Made by a program: the position numbers and the translations under genes. A DNA stretch of 64,000 nucleotides from AWTP1-13 sp963832445 (lineage in GTDB: Bacteria > Pseudomonadota > Alphaproteobacteria > Rhizobiales > Hyphomicrobiaceae), in contig CAWHUM010000010.1 in assembly GCA_963832445.1 (NCBI GenBank), positions 558,001 through 622,000 on the forward strand, given 5' to 3'. The notes below the pieces were generated by a model, which was given only the letters and a program-made list of their open reading frames with translations, had not been told where the DNA came from and did not search any database. Below are positions 17,671 through 26,999 of this stretch, piece after piece (the stretch's first letter is position 1; every line of letters begins with the position of its first letter).

Positions 17671-18886
17671 ATGCTGTACGCCGCCTATCAAGCCCACTCC
17701 GACATCATGGTGCCAGTGCGATCCTGGGCTCTTGCCGGGATCAACGTACTGGCGCCGTGGGTCAACGGCGCTGATCTGCACCACCTGCGCAGTCTGACTG
17801 CCGCGTACGAGCTCATCGCACGCGCAGGCCTGACGCATGTGCGGCCGCCGTACGACATTACGAGCGTGCTTGCGGGCAATCGCGAGGTTGCCGTGACGGA
17901 GGAAGCGGTGGCCAAAACCCCCTTCGGCACTCTGCTGCGCTTTGCCAAAGACCACGAGGCACCCCAGCCCCGCGTGCTGGTAGTGGCCCCGCTATCGGGG
18001 CATTTTGCTACATTGTTGCGCAGTCTGGTGCGTACGCTGCTGCCCGAGCACGACGTTTGCATAACCGATTGGCACAATGCCCGCGATGCGCGCAAGGACG
18101 AGGGCCGATTTCGGGTTCGATGACTACGTCGAACATGTCATGCAATGGCTGGAGGCGATGGGCCCGGGCACCCACGTCGTGGCGGTCTGCCAGCCCTGCG
18201 TGCAGGTGCTGGCAGCCGCCGCCGTAATGGCCGAGGCGGGCAACCCGGCCCAGCCTCGCAGCATGACCCTCATGGCCGGGCCGATCGATACTCGCATCAA
18301 CCCGACCAAGGTCAACGAGCTCGCCACCTCCAAGCCCATCGAGTGGTTCGAGAAGAATCTGATCGCCGAGGTCCCGGCTCGCTATCCGGGCGGCGGGCGC
18401 AAGGTCTATCCGGGGTTCGTGCAGCTTGCGGCCTTCATGTCGATGAACATAGAGCGGCATCGCAAGGCGCATCTGGAGCTGTACGAGAACCTGGCCAAGG
18501 GCGAATTGGAGAAGGCCAAAGCCACGAAAGACTTCTACGACGAATACTTCGCCGTCCTCGACCTCGCCGCCGAGTTCTACCTCGAAACTGTGCGCTGGGT
18601 GTTCCAGGAGGCGCGGCTGGCCAAGGGCGAGCTCACCTATCGGGGCCGCCCGGTCGATCCCAAGGCCATCCGCCGCACCGCGCTGCTGACGGTGGAGGGC
18701 GAGCGCGACGACATCTGCTCGATGGGGCAGACGTCGGCGGCGCACGACCTGTGCAAGAGCCTGAAGCCCTACATGAAGCGCCACCACATGCAAGCTGGCG
18801 TCGGCCACTACGGCGTCTTCAGCGGCAGGCGCTGGGAGACCCAGGTCTACCCCATCGTGCGCAATATGATCCTGGCCAACGAGTAG
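17671..18886 (+). pseudogene. phaZ: Intracellular polyhydroxyalkanoate depolymerase, single-base frameshift
   Basis: Mobilises stored PHB/PHA granules by hydrolysing the polyester. Reconstructed length is about 404 residues, usual for the intracellular family. The start MLYAAYQAHSDIMVPVR is characteristic. The lipase-like box carries cysteine instead of serine, VAVCQPCVQVLAAAAVM, as in other intracellular PhaZ enzymes. The C-terminal RTALLTVEGERDDICSMGQT and HHMQAGVGHYGVFSGRRW supply the presumed Asp and His. The frame breaks at 18109-18111: one T too many in a TTT run turns GRFGFDDYVEH into a stop at 18123. Removing it restores the whole protein, so a sequencing slip is likely. Downstream is a convergent monooxygenase gene; the synthase gene is 3.4 kb away. 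Confidence 0.88.
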
Positions 18887-18926
18887 CGGCGCCGACGTTG
18901 CTTTCGTGCGCCGCCGCGGACGGCTG

Positions 18927-20120
18927 CTAGATATCGACCGTGGTGGCGTCGTAGCGGAACAGCCAGTCGTAACGCTCTTCGATGCGCTCGGGCGTATACT
19001 CGGACGCAATGTAGGCGTCGGCGGCAGCATCGTCGGCGAGGCGCTGGTCGTGGAACCGGCTTTTGGCCGTCGCCGAGCCCTCGACGATGCGGGTGGTCCG
19101 CGGGATGCGGGCAGCCTCGTAGCGCGCCAGGGCGGCCACATGATCCGACCCAAAAGCGGCAAGGCAGCGCGCCAGCACACAAGCGTCCTCGATTGCCATG
19201 CAGGCGCCCTGGGCCAGATCGGGTAGCGTCGCGTGGCAGGCATCTCCCAGCAGCGTGATGCGCCCCCGCGTCCAGCCCGGCATCGGCGCACGCAGCATCA
19301 GCGCCCACTTGTAGGGGACCTCGATCGCCTCCACGATGGCGCGCACATCCTCGTGCCAGCCGGCGAAATCTGCACGGCATTCCTCCGGGGTGCCCTGCGC
19401 CGTCCACGACTCGATTTGCCAGTCGTCGCGGTCGACTATCCCCACGAAGTTCAGGATCTCGCCGCGCCGCAACGGGTAGTGGATGACATGCCGTCCGGGG
19501 CCTTGCCAGTTGGTGCCCGCCATTGGGATGCCGTTGGGCAGCCGTTCGGACGGAATGGCGGCACGCCAGGCCATGCAGCCCGTGAACTGCGGGCGTCCGG
19601 CGCCGAACACGCTGGCGCGTACCGCTGAATGCACCCCGTCGGCGCCGATGAGCAGCCGGCCGCGCGCCGAGCGCCCGTCGCCCAGATGCAGGAAGACCTC
19701 ACGGGCGGTCTGCTCCACGCCGACGCAGGTGGCGCCAAGCTGGATCGCATCAGGCTTCACATGGCGCACGGCATCGGCCAGCACGCGATGCAAGTCGCCT
19801 CGGTGAACGAACAGGTAGGGCGCGCCATATCGCTCGGAAGAAACAGCGCCAAGGTCGAAAAGCTTCCACGTGCGCCCGGTCTTCCAGTGCCGGATCACCT
19901 TCGACTGGGCCTCCACCGCCCATGCGCGGAGCGCCGCCTCGAGCCCCAGCGCGTAGAGGACCCGCGTGCCGTTGGCGCTGATCTGCACGCCCGCGCCGAT
20001 CTCGCGCAGCTCGGTTGCCTGCTCGTACACAGCGACGTCGATGCCGCGTCGCAAGAGAGCGAGCGCGGCCGTGAGGCCGCCGATGCCCGCGCCGACAATG
20101 ATCACAGGATCGCTTGACAC
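18927..20120 (-). CDS. FAD-dependent aromatic-ring monooxygenase (salicylate/3-hydroxybenzoate hydroxylase-like)
   Basis: Class A flavin monooxygenase of about 397 residues. The start is set at GTG 20120, just before VSSDPVIIVGAGIGGLTAAL; an upstream ATG would add an unconserved tail reaching towards the divergent gene. The FAD dinucleotide fold is GAGIGG, the middle motif is GRLLIGADGVHSAVR, and the second FAD motif is ITLLGDACHATLPDLAQGA. Family members hydroxylate aromatic acids such as salicylate, 3-hydroxybenzoate or 6-hydroxynicotinate using NAD(P)H and oxygen. It is divergent from a ThDP decarboxylase-like gene across about 80 bases, suggesting shared control and a joint aromatic pathway. 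The substrate is unproven. Confidence 0.87.
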   Translation of the reverse strand: MSSDPVIIVGAGIGGLTAALALLRRGIDVAVYEQATELREIGAGVQISANGTRVLYALGLEAALRAWAVEAQSKVIRHWKTGRTWKLFDLGAVSSERYGAPYLFVHRGDLHRVLADAVRHVKPDAIQLGATCVGVEQTAREVFLHLGDGRSARGRLLIGADGVHSAVRASVFGAGRPQFTGCMAWRAAIPSERLPNGIPMAGTNWQGPGRHVIHYPLRRGEILNFVGIVDRDDWQIESWTAQGTPEECRADFAGWHEDVRAIVEAIEVPYKWALMLRAPMPGWTRGRITLLGDACHATLPDLAQGACMAIEDACVLARCLAAFGSDHVAALARYEAARIPRTTRIVEGSATAKSRFHDQRLADDAAADAYIASEYTPERIEERYDWLFRYDATTVDI

Positions 20121-20199
20121 ACTGCACTTTATCAGAGGTGCTAGGCATGCGGGAACGCCTCCGCTCGCCACCACCAAGACCAACATCGGGCTCGACCAA

Positions 20200-21930
20200 A
20201 TGGCCAAGAACCTCAAGCCACGCGCCGCACCGGCTGGCGAAATGCATCCAACGGCAGGCGATGTCCTGCTCGCCTCGCTACGGCAGCGCGGCGTTGCGCA
20301 TTTCTTCGCCAATCCTGGCACCGACTTCCCAGCCATCGTGGAAGGCTTCGCCCGCGCCAGGGAGAGCGGCGCGCAAGTGCCCCGCCCGGTGCTGGTGCCG
20401 CACGAGAACCTGGCCGTCGCCATGGCGCACGGCGCCTATCTGGTCACGGGCGCTCCGCAGGCAGTGATGGTGCACGTCAGCGTCGGCACAGCCAACACCA
20501 TCAACATGCTCGCCGACGCCGCCCGCGATCGCGTGCCGCTGCTGCTGATGGCCGGCCGCACGCCGATCATGGAGGCGGGCGCTTTCGGCGCGCGCAGCCG
20601 CCCCATCCACTGGGCGCAAGAGATGTTCGATCAGGCCGGGATGGTGCGCGAGCTGGTCAAGTGGGACTACGAGCTGCGCAATCCGGAGCAAGCCCACCTG
20701 GTGGTGGCGCGCGCGCTGGAGGCAGCTACCGCGAGCCCGTCGGGCCCCGTCTATCTCAGCCTGCCGCGCGAGGCGCTATCAGGGCCGGTCGAGGCGCTGC
20801 AGCCGGCCCAGCCTCGCGCCGCTCCCGCCGCTCCCCGACCCGATCCGGCCGCTATCGAGCAGCTGGCCGATTGGCTGATCGCCGCCGAGCGCCCGCTGCT
20901 GATCGCCTCGAGCGTCGGCCGCATGCCCGCGGAGGCAGAAGCGTTGGGCCGCGTTGCGCAAGCCTTCGCCCTGCCGGTGGTCGCGCACGTGCCGCACTAC
21001 CTGTGTCTCGCCTCCGACCACCCGCTGCACCACGGCTTCGAGCCCGCCCCCTACCTGGAGGATACCGATCTCGTCGTCGTGCTCGAATGCGACGTGCCCT
21101 GGATGCCGGGCGTCAAGGCGCCGCCCCATTCCGCGCGCGTAGTGCACATCGGCGAGGACCCCGCGTTCCTGCGCTATCCCATGCGCAGCTACCGGAGCGA
21201 TCTGTCGATCACGGCCAATGTGGCGGCTGTGTTGCAGGCGCTAGAGGCGGCGCTCGAGGATCGCGCCGGCCGCAGCAACAAGGCAAAGCTGGATACGCGC
21301 CGGGCGTGGGCAGTGGCGCGCGCCAAGGCGCGGCGCGCGAGGCTCGAGGCGCAAATCGGCGCCGATGCCCCGCACATCACGCCCGAATACCTGAGCCGGT
21401 GCATCGGAGAGATGGCAGGGCTGGACGGGTTGATCGTCAACGAGTATCAGCTGCGCCCCGACCACTGCGCGCGGCCACAGCCGGGCAGCTACTTCGCCAT
21501 CAGCTCCGCCGGCGGGCTCGGCTGGAGCATCGGCGCCGCGCTGGGCGCCAAGCTCGCGGCACCGGACCGCTTCGTGGTGGCCACCATCGGCGACGGCGGC
21601 ATGATCTTTTCCAATCCCACCGCGTGCCATTGGGTGGCACAGGCGCACGAGTTGCCCATACTGATGGTGGTGTTCAACAATGCGCGCTACGCCGCGGTGC
21701 GCAGCGCCACCTTGTCGATGTTCGCCTCGGGCGCGGCGGGACGCGAAAACGGGCTGGGCCTCGCCGACCTCTCGCCGAGCCCGCCGTTCGAGAAGGAGGC
21801 CGAAGCCTACGGCGCCTTTGCCGCGCGCGTGGAGCGGCCGGCGGATTTGCCAGCCGTGTTGGCGGCGGCACGGGCGGCCGTAGAGAAAGAGAAGCGCCAC
21901 GCCCTGGTGAACGTAATCACCCCGTATTAG
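20200..21930 (+). CDS. Thiamine-diphosphate-dependent enzyme, acetolactate synthase / benzoylformate decarboxylase-like
   Basis: 576 residues with the three-domain architecture of ThDP decarboxylases. The N-terminal pyrimidine domain contains the activating glutamate in PHENLAVAMAHGAYL. A central domain spans roughly residues 205-360. The C-terminal domain has the metal/ThDP motif GDGGMIFSNPTACHWVA with the second conserved Asn in VVFNNARY. ISSAGGLGWSIGAALG precedes it. The start ATG (MAKNLKPRAAPAG) has no strong ribosome-binding site but begins just before the conserved region (TAGDVLLASLRQRG). There is no small regulatory subunit nearby, so biosynthetic acetolactate synthase is unlikely. 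Pairing with the divergent flavin monooxygenase suggests catabolism of an aromatic or 2-oxo acid; this is inference. Confidence 0.85.
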   Translation: MAKNLKPRAAPAGEMHPTAGDVLLASLRQRGVAHFFANPGTDFPAIVEGFARARESGAQVPRPVLVPHENLAVAMAHGAYLVTGAPQAVMVHVSVGTANTINMLADAARDRVPLLLMAGRTPIMEAGAFGARSRPIHWAQEMFDQAGMVRELVKWDYELRNPEQAHLVVARALEAATASPSGPVYLSLPREALSGPVEALQPAQPRAAPAAPRPDPAAIEQLADWLIAAERPLLIASSVGRMPAEAEALGRVAQAFALPVVAHVPHYLCLASDHPLHHGFEPAPYLEDTDLVVVLECDVPWMPGVKAPPHSARVVHIGEDPAFLRYPMRSYRSDLSITANVAAVLQALEAALEDRAGRSNKAKLDTRRAWAVARAKARRARLEAQIGADAPHITPEYLSRCIGEMAGLDGLIVNEYQLRPDHCARPQPGSYFAISSAGGLGWSIGAALGAKLAAPDRFVVATIGDGGMIFSNPTACHWVAQAHELPILMVVFNNARYAAVRSATLSMFASGAAGRENGLGLADLSPSPPFEKEAEAYGAFAARVERPADLPAVLAAARAAVEKEKRHALVNVITPY

Positions 21931-22182
21931 GCACGTTTACCAACCCCGTTGGGCCGCAGGCCGCCGCCGCTCTCTTTCGTCATCCCGGCGCCGCGAGCGC
22001 CCTCGCAGCCTATTGGGCCATCTCCGACCTCAACATGAGCGAGTTGCGCCAGCTGCAGAGCCAGCTTTAGGTCGTGCACACTCGGGCGGTCCGCCGCAAC
22101 CGGGGACCGCAAGCTTCAGCGGCCCCTGGACACCGGAATTTGAGAGTCGGCGGCGGGACGCATGGTGGCGCGGACTGCTAGG

Positions 22183-22196
22183 TTGATCGACGTCAA
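22183..22196 (+). promoter_or_regulatory. FNR/FixK-type box and -10 ahead of the PHA synthase gene
   Basis: TTGATCGACGTCAA matches the TTGAT-N4-ATCAA consensus of FNR/FixK regulators except for one base in the right half. About 20 bases on, GATACT (22217-22222) fits a -10 element. The predicted transcription start near 22229-22231 would put the box centre at about -40 to -41.5, the class II activator position, with a leader of about 28 bases to the ATG at 22258. This suggests oxygen-responsive expression of phaC. Confidence 0.5.
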
Positions 22197-22257
22197 TGAA
22201 AATGCTTGCCGGCGGCGATACTTGCAATTTGACGGCGCGCGGACGGACGCAAATCAC

Positions 22258-24142
22258 ATGGTAACCAAGATGCGCACGACGCTTGCCGAAGCGGCGAGGC
22301 GGGCCCCCGACAAGGCCCAGCCGTCGGAACACCCTGAGCCGGCACAGGCGTGGACGGCCGCCGTTCGCTTTGCGTCCCTGCTCGGCACTGCGGCTGCCCG
22401 CGAGGATGACCCCTCCCTGCGGCTCGCCGAGGTGTTCGACCGCTCGCTGCATTACGGCATGTCGCGCCTGACACTCGGCCTGTCGCCGATGGCGCTGGCC
22501 GAGACCTATTTCGACTGGCTGGTTCACCTGTCGCTCTCTCCGGGCAAGCAGCTGCAGCTCTGGCACAAGGGGATGCGCAAGAGCATGCGTCTGACCAGCC
22601 ATCTGGCGCGCTGTCTGGCACAGTTCGGCGAGAGCACGGAGCCGTGCGTCTGCCCGCTGCCGCAGGACAAGCGGTTCGCCAGTGAGGAATGGCATCGCTG
22701 GCCGTTCAACATGATCCACCAGAGCTTTCTCCTGCAGCAGCAGTGGTGGCACAACGCCACGACCGGCATTCGCGGCGTCTCCCCGCAGCATGAGCGGGCG
22801 CTCGAGTTTGCAAGCCGGCAGGTGCTCGACGTCGTTTCGCCGTCCAACTTCGTGCTGACGAACCCCGATGTGCTGAAGAAGACCCAGGCCGAGGCCGGCC
22901 AGAACCTCGTGCGCGGCTTCTGGAACTTCATCGAGGACTGGGAGCGCCAGGCGAACGGCCGGCCGCCGATCGGAACCGAGAGATTCAAGGTCGGCGAGCA
23001 CGTGGCGACGACGCCGGGCAAGGTCGTGCTCCGCAACCGGCTGATCGAGCTCATCCAGTACGAGCCGACGGCCAAGGAGGTCCGCCCGGAGCCGATCCTG
23101 ATCGTGCCGGCCTGGATCATGAAGTACTACATTCTCGATTTGAGCCCGGAAAACTCGCTGGTGCGCTACCTGCGCGAGCAGGGCTTCACCGTGTTCATGA
23201 TCTCCTGGAAGAACCCCGGGCTCGACGAGCGCGATCTCGGCATGGAGGACTACCACGCGCTGGGGCCGATGGCGGCGCTCGACGCGATCGGCCGCATCGT
23301 GCCCGACACTCGCGTGCACGGCGTCGGCTATTGCCTGGGCGGCACGCTGCTCGCGGCCTCTGCCGCCGCCATGGCGCGCGACGGCGACGACCGCCTCCAG
23401 ACGCTGTCCTTCCTCGCTGCCCAGACCGACTTCACCGAGGCCGGCGAGCTGACGCTCTTCATCAGCGACAGCCAGGTCGCCTTCCTGGAGGACATGATGT
23501 GGGAGCAGGGCTATCTCGACAGCACGCAGATGTCCGGCGCGTTCCAGATGCTGCGCTCCAACGATCTCGTGTGGTCGCGGGTGGTGCGCGACTATCTGAT
23601 GGGCGAGCGCCAGCCGGTCACGGACATGATGGCCTGGAACGCGGATGCCACGCGCATGCCCTACAGGATGCACAGCGAGTACCTGCGCAAGCTGTTCCTC
23701 GACAACGATCTTGCCGAGGGCCGGTTTGTGCTGGGCACCCGGCCTGTCGCACTGAGCGATATTCGCCCACCCGTCTTCGCCGTGGGGACGGAGACGGACC
23801 ACGTCGCGCCCTGGCGCTCGGTCTACAAGTTCAACCTGACCTTGGACACCGAGATCACCTTCCTGCTCACCAACGGCGGGCACAACGCGGGCATCGTCTC
23901 CGAGCCCGGGCATCCGCGCCGGCACTACCGGATGTCGCGCCGGACCGACCATGATCGCTACACCGACCCCGACACGTGGCTGAGACAGACGCCGATCAAT
24001 GGACGGCTCGTGGTGGCCCGAGTGGGTGCGCTGGCTCGAAGGCCGATCGGGCGAGCCGACGGCGCCGCCCACCATGGGAGCCCCGCAGCGAGGTCTTCTG
24101 CCGCTCGCCGACGCGCCGGGAGCATACGTGCTGCAGAAATAG
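22258..24142 (+). pseudogene. phaC: Class I polyhydroxyalkanoate synthase, C-terminal single-base frameshift
   Basis: Polymerises (R)-3-hydroxyacyl-CoA into PHA on granules. ATG 22258 is favoured over ATG 22162 because an FNR/FixK-like box and -10 lie between them. The N-terminal PHA-synthase domain includes SPSNFVLTNPDVLKKTQAEA and GENLVRG-like GQNLVRGFWNF; the alpha/beta-hydrolase part has ILIVPAWIMKYYILDLSP. The nucleophile is in GYCLGG, the acid in GTETDHVAPW and the base in NGGHNAGI. Near 24001 an extra G after ATCAAT shifts the frame; without it the sequence reads GSWWPEWVRWLEGRSGE and ends LQK at 24142, the conserved C-terminus. The uncorrected frame runs on as unrelated Arg/Ala-rich sequence to 24177. 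Reconstructed length is about 627 residues. Confidence 0.88.
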
Positions 24143-24173
24143 CTGCAGGACCGCGCGCTCGCGCGGACACCAC

Positions 24174-24359
24174 CTAGTCGGCGCGGCGCTTGCGCCATGC
24201 CTCGAGCGCGCGGGCGAGGCCGATCATCGCAAACGATACCAACCCCAGGGCAACGGCGAGCAACGCGAGGAACACCAGCACTGGCGCCATTGCCCAAATG
24301 GCTAGCGCGCCGACAATGATCGCCGTGGCGAGGAGCCAGTAGCGCAGCAAGCGCGTCAC
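24174..24359 (-). CDS. Small membrane protein of 61 residues
   Basis: The reading from GTG 24359 (VTRLLRYWLLATAIIVGALA) has two predicted transmembrane helices (about 7-24 and 26-48) and a basic cytoplasmic tail ending EAWRKRRAD. The GTG overlaps the TGA of the preceding small gene by four bases, typical of translational coupling. No family is recognised. It converges on phaC with a 31-base gap. A longer reading in the same frame enters Arg/Cys-rich sequence without membrane character, so the GTG is preferred. Confidence 0.6.
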   Translation of the reverse strand: MTRLLRYWLLATAIIVGALAIWAMAPVLVFLALLAVALGLVSFAMIGLARALEAWRKRRAD

Positions 24360-24649
24360 GGCCGGTGCCGCCCGAAGTGGTAGCCGACCGAGGCCCATAC
24401 CAGGCCGAACAGGAACTGGGCGATGAACACGCCGGCCGCAGCCCGCCCGACACCGGCGACGCCGCCAAGACCCAGCCACACCGCAACGTAGACGACCGCG
24501 GAGCCGATCGCCGCCGCAGCGAACGCTGCAACTGGCACCTTCTGCCACTGGTCGGCCCGGCCGCCCATCCAGAACGCGACCACGATCACCGCAGGGTTGA
24601 GGAGGGCGGTGAGCAGAACCGACTGCAGGTTGACCGCTGTCATCGGCAT
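24356..24649 (-). CDS. Small hydrophobic membrane protein of 97 residues
   Basis: MPMTAVNLQSVLLTALLNPA starts a protein with three likely membrane helices: about 9-28, a central segment AAFAAAAIGSAVVYVAVWLG, and FIAQFLFGLVWASVGYHFG near the end. No conserved motif or family is recognised. It overlaps the next small membrane gene by four bases, so the two probably form a unit and may interact. The chorismate mutase gene lies just upstream on the same strand (18-base gap), making a three-gene operon likely. Confidence 0.7.
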   Translation of the reverse strand: MPMTAVNLQSVLLTALLNPAVIVVAFWMGGRADQWQKVPVAAFAAAAIGSAVVYVAVWLGLGGVAGVGRAAAGVFIAQFLFGLVWASVGYHFGRHRP

Positions 24650-24667
24650 CCCTGACCCTTGTAGCCG

Positions 24668-24991
24668 TCAGGCGCGCGACTTGCCCTCGAGCTCATCGCG
24701 CAGCTTCTCCTCCTCGTACTGGATGAACCAGCCGATCATCTGCCGCCACAGCGCCTCGCACAGATCCGGCGGCACGCCCTTCTCCACGGCCCGGGCGCGC
24801 ACCTTGTCGATCACCTGCTGGTTGCGCCAGGGCACGTTGGCGGCAGCTTTCTCGGCGAGCTTGATCTGCCAGGCGCGCTCGACGTAGCCGAAGCGCTCGG
24901 CGATGATATCGACCAGCGCCTTGTCCACGCGGTCGATCTCGGCGCGCACCTCGGTCATGTCGCGGCAATCGGCGGGTTTGCGGGGGGTCAT
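24668..24991 (-). CDS. Chorismate mutase, monofunctional AroQ-type
   Basis: Converts chorismate to prephenate for phenylalanine and tyrosine synthesis, or belongs to the PchB-like isochorismate-lyase side of the same fold. The product has 107 residues from ATG 24991 (MTPRKPADCRDMTEV); ATG 25003 would add four. The all-helical AroQ fold shows DMTEVRAEIDRVDKALVDII with the N-terminal active-site Arg, RAWQIKLAEKA with the catalytic Lys region, and a final helix ending EEEKLRDELEGK. The stop lies just before two small membrane genes. The GmrSD-like gene ends about 25-40 bases upstream on the same strand. Confidence 0.87.
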   Translation of the reverse strand: MTPRKPADCRDMTEVRAEIDRVDKALVDIIAERFGYVERAWQIKLAEKAAANVPWRNQQVIDKVRARAVEKGVPPDLCEALWRQMIGWFIQYEEEKLRDELEGKSRA

Positions 24992-25028
24992 CGGTTGGAT
25001 CATTGGGTGGTTCAGCTTGCTTCGCGTT

Positions 25029-26891
25029 TCAGGTATTGGCGCTTTGGCCTTGACGTATCCTTGGTTCCGGCAATTCCAACTCTCTCCAGATGTGTGCAGC
25101 CATCCCTGGCGCGCGCTGGCGGATGACATCCGCAGTCCAGGCCGAAGCGCTTCTGACATCGGCCAAGCACATATACTTGGGGTATTGACCTCTGCTCTCA
25201 AGGATTGGCTTCTTGTGCGCAAAATCCTTGTTGCCAAGTTCGTCTTTCACGGGGCCATCGACGATTGCCAGATTGCCCAGCGAGCTATGCATAGCATAGC
25301 GCTCGTCGACGTTGGCGAAATCGTGCATCCACCGCGACCTCAAGTCTGGTTTGTCGGGCAGAACATGCTCGACGGATCCCCCGCTCAAATACCCCGGCGC
25401 AAGATTGTTGGGCCAGAGTGTCGCCTCATACCAGAGCATCAGCGATCGGCGAACCTCGTACTTCTCGATGGGAAGCAGAAGGCTGGCCTTTATCCGATCC
25501 CTCACCTTGAGCGAAAAATTGAGGGGAAGTTGATGCCGGGTGTCGTCGCTGAAAGGCTCAAGAGGGCGCTGGCGCAATGCCAGACGCAAGGCCTTCAAGA
25601 ACATGTCGGCACGCACCCCCTCGCCGAAGTCGTAGAGGGTGATTGCCATGCAGCGACGGTTGAGCTGGGCAAACCTCCAGAGGGTCTTCGCGCGATGCCT
25701 TGCGTTCGCATGAGAAGCCCGATGTCGCTCAAGCCACTGCAATGCTAGCGGCTTCCACTCCTTCCACTTGAAGAAGCCCAAACGCCACACGTGGTTGCCG
25801 ATCGGCCCACCCGCCGGCGACTTCAAAAGCGTCTCCAAATCCTTCCAGGCTTCGGCATATATGCGCAGGGAGCGCATGAACTGAGAGACCGCCTTACTCT
25901 CTGCGAGATGGTCCACCAGATCGCCCAGACAGTCCGCACCCTGCGGTTGGCGCCGTCAGATGGCATCGAATGCGATCAGAAATTCCTCGAACTTGCTTTG
26001 CCGGTCATCGTCCGCCTTCTGGCTGACGAGATCCCTGACGGAGTTCCATTCGACTTCGAGTTGCGCAGCCACTTCTGCAGATGTTGCCAACGCGAGGATC
26101 TGGCCTTTGAAGACTTCGTCACGCTGCAACGGAAGCCCGTAAAGATTGGTAGCAACGAAAATATGCCGCGCCAAGCGCTGGTCGCCGGTTTCCACGATCC
26201 CAACCAGAACGCGCTCCATTGCGAACATGGCGATGGCAGCCAACTCCTCTTGGCCCCGCCTGCGCAGCAGCATCACGAAACGTCTGGCTACGTCGAATAT
26301 GTGCCGTCCCGAATCCGGCTCGGGACGGCTCCTCATCTGGCGCAAAGCCCCAGCTTCTCCCAACCGCTGGATCATGGCCCTCAGCGCCGTGTCCGTACCT
26401 GCGTGGCATAGGCGGAAATCGTCCTCTCCGATCGAGATGCATGAATGCAGCTGTGCCTTCAACGCTTCGTCCTCGATGAGGTCGCGTAGCACGGATAGAA
26501 GTATCGTCAGCGTCGTGATCCGCTGGAGACCATCAAAAATTTCGTATGACCCATTGGAATTCGGACTGAGCACAACGACGCCCACGAAGAAGCCCGGAAT
26601 TGCGCGAGGCGGCGCAGCCGCATTTTCAGCAATGTCCGGAAGGCTGCCTGGTTCCCCGTTGACCTCCGGATTGGCTGGCTCGCCGGCACCTTCAGCATCT
26701 CCCACCGTGTCGGCATCCTCGGAAGGAAAGCTTTGCGACGTTGCAGCGAGCATCGCCTCCGTTATCTCGCGCAGCAACCGTTCCGCACGCCATTCGTCCC
26801 ATTGAAAGTCACGTTGCACGGCAGCTGGCTGAAAGCGTCCGAGTTGCAGAAGCTGCCCGACTGTCACTATGCGAGAAGTCAGCAAACTCAT
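25029..26891 (-). pseudogene. GmrSD-like type IV restriction enzyme (DUF262-DUF1524), internal TGA stop
   Basis: Family members cut modified DNA such as glucosylated hydroxymethylcytosine phage DNA. The first half (ATG 26891, 311 residues) is a DUF262/ParB-like domain: QRDFQWDEWRAERLL, then FDGLQRITTLTILLSVLRDL (DGQQR-type motif, residues 119-130) and ATNLYGLPLQRDEVFKGQIL. A TGA at 25958-25956 interrupts; the same frame continues into the second half with no shift. An ATG at 25916 gives 295 residues ending in a DUF1524 His-Me nuclease: SVEHVLPDKPD (catalytic His) and SSLGNLAIVDGPVKDELGNK (Asn residues). The stop falls in the linker between domains. Composition looks AT-richer than its neighbours, consistent with a transferred defence gene. 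Broken single gene, true split pair, or sequencing error remain open. Confidence 0.82.
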
Positions 26892-26999
26892 GGTTTCACC
26901 TCAAAAACACTTTGATACGAGAGATATGAGGGCGGCATCCCACGCTCGAGGAAGACCAGCACACAAACTGTTGCAATTCTTTCTAGTTATCTCGCAAAA

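Noticed and set aside
20661..22070. Open frame overlapping the ThDP enzyme, ending in a DUF1127-like tail (AAYWAISDLNMSELRQLQ)
   Set aside because: Only the last 25 residues look protein-like, and there is no start codon close to them; the rest is a shadow of the ThDP gene.
22030..24531. Very long open frame (833 residues) on the minus strand opposite phaC
   Set aside because: It mirrors the high-GC codon pattern of phaC, is rich in Arg/His/Gly with no domain motif, and lies over a strongly supported gene.
25956..25958. TGA read as selenocysteine in the GmrSD-like gene
   Set aside because: The position is in a non-catalytic linker and no selenocysteine insertion hairpin is apparent; a nonsense change or base-call error is simpler.
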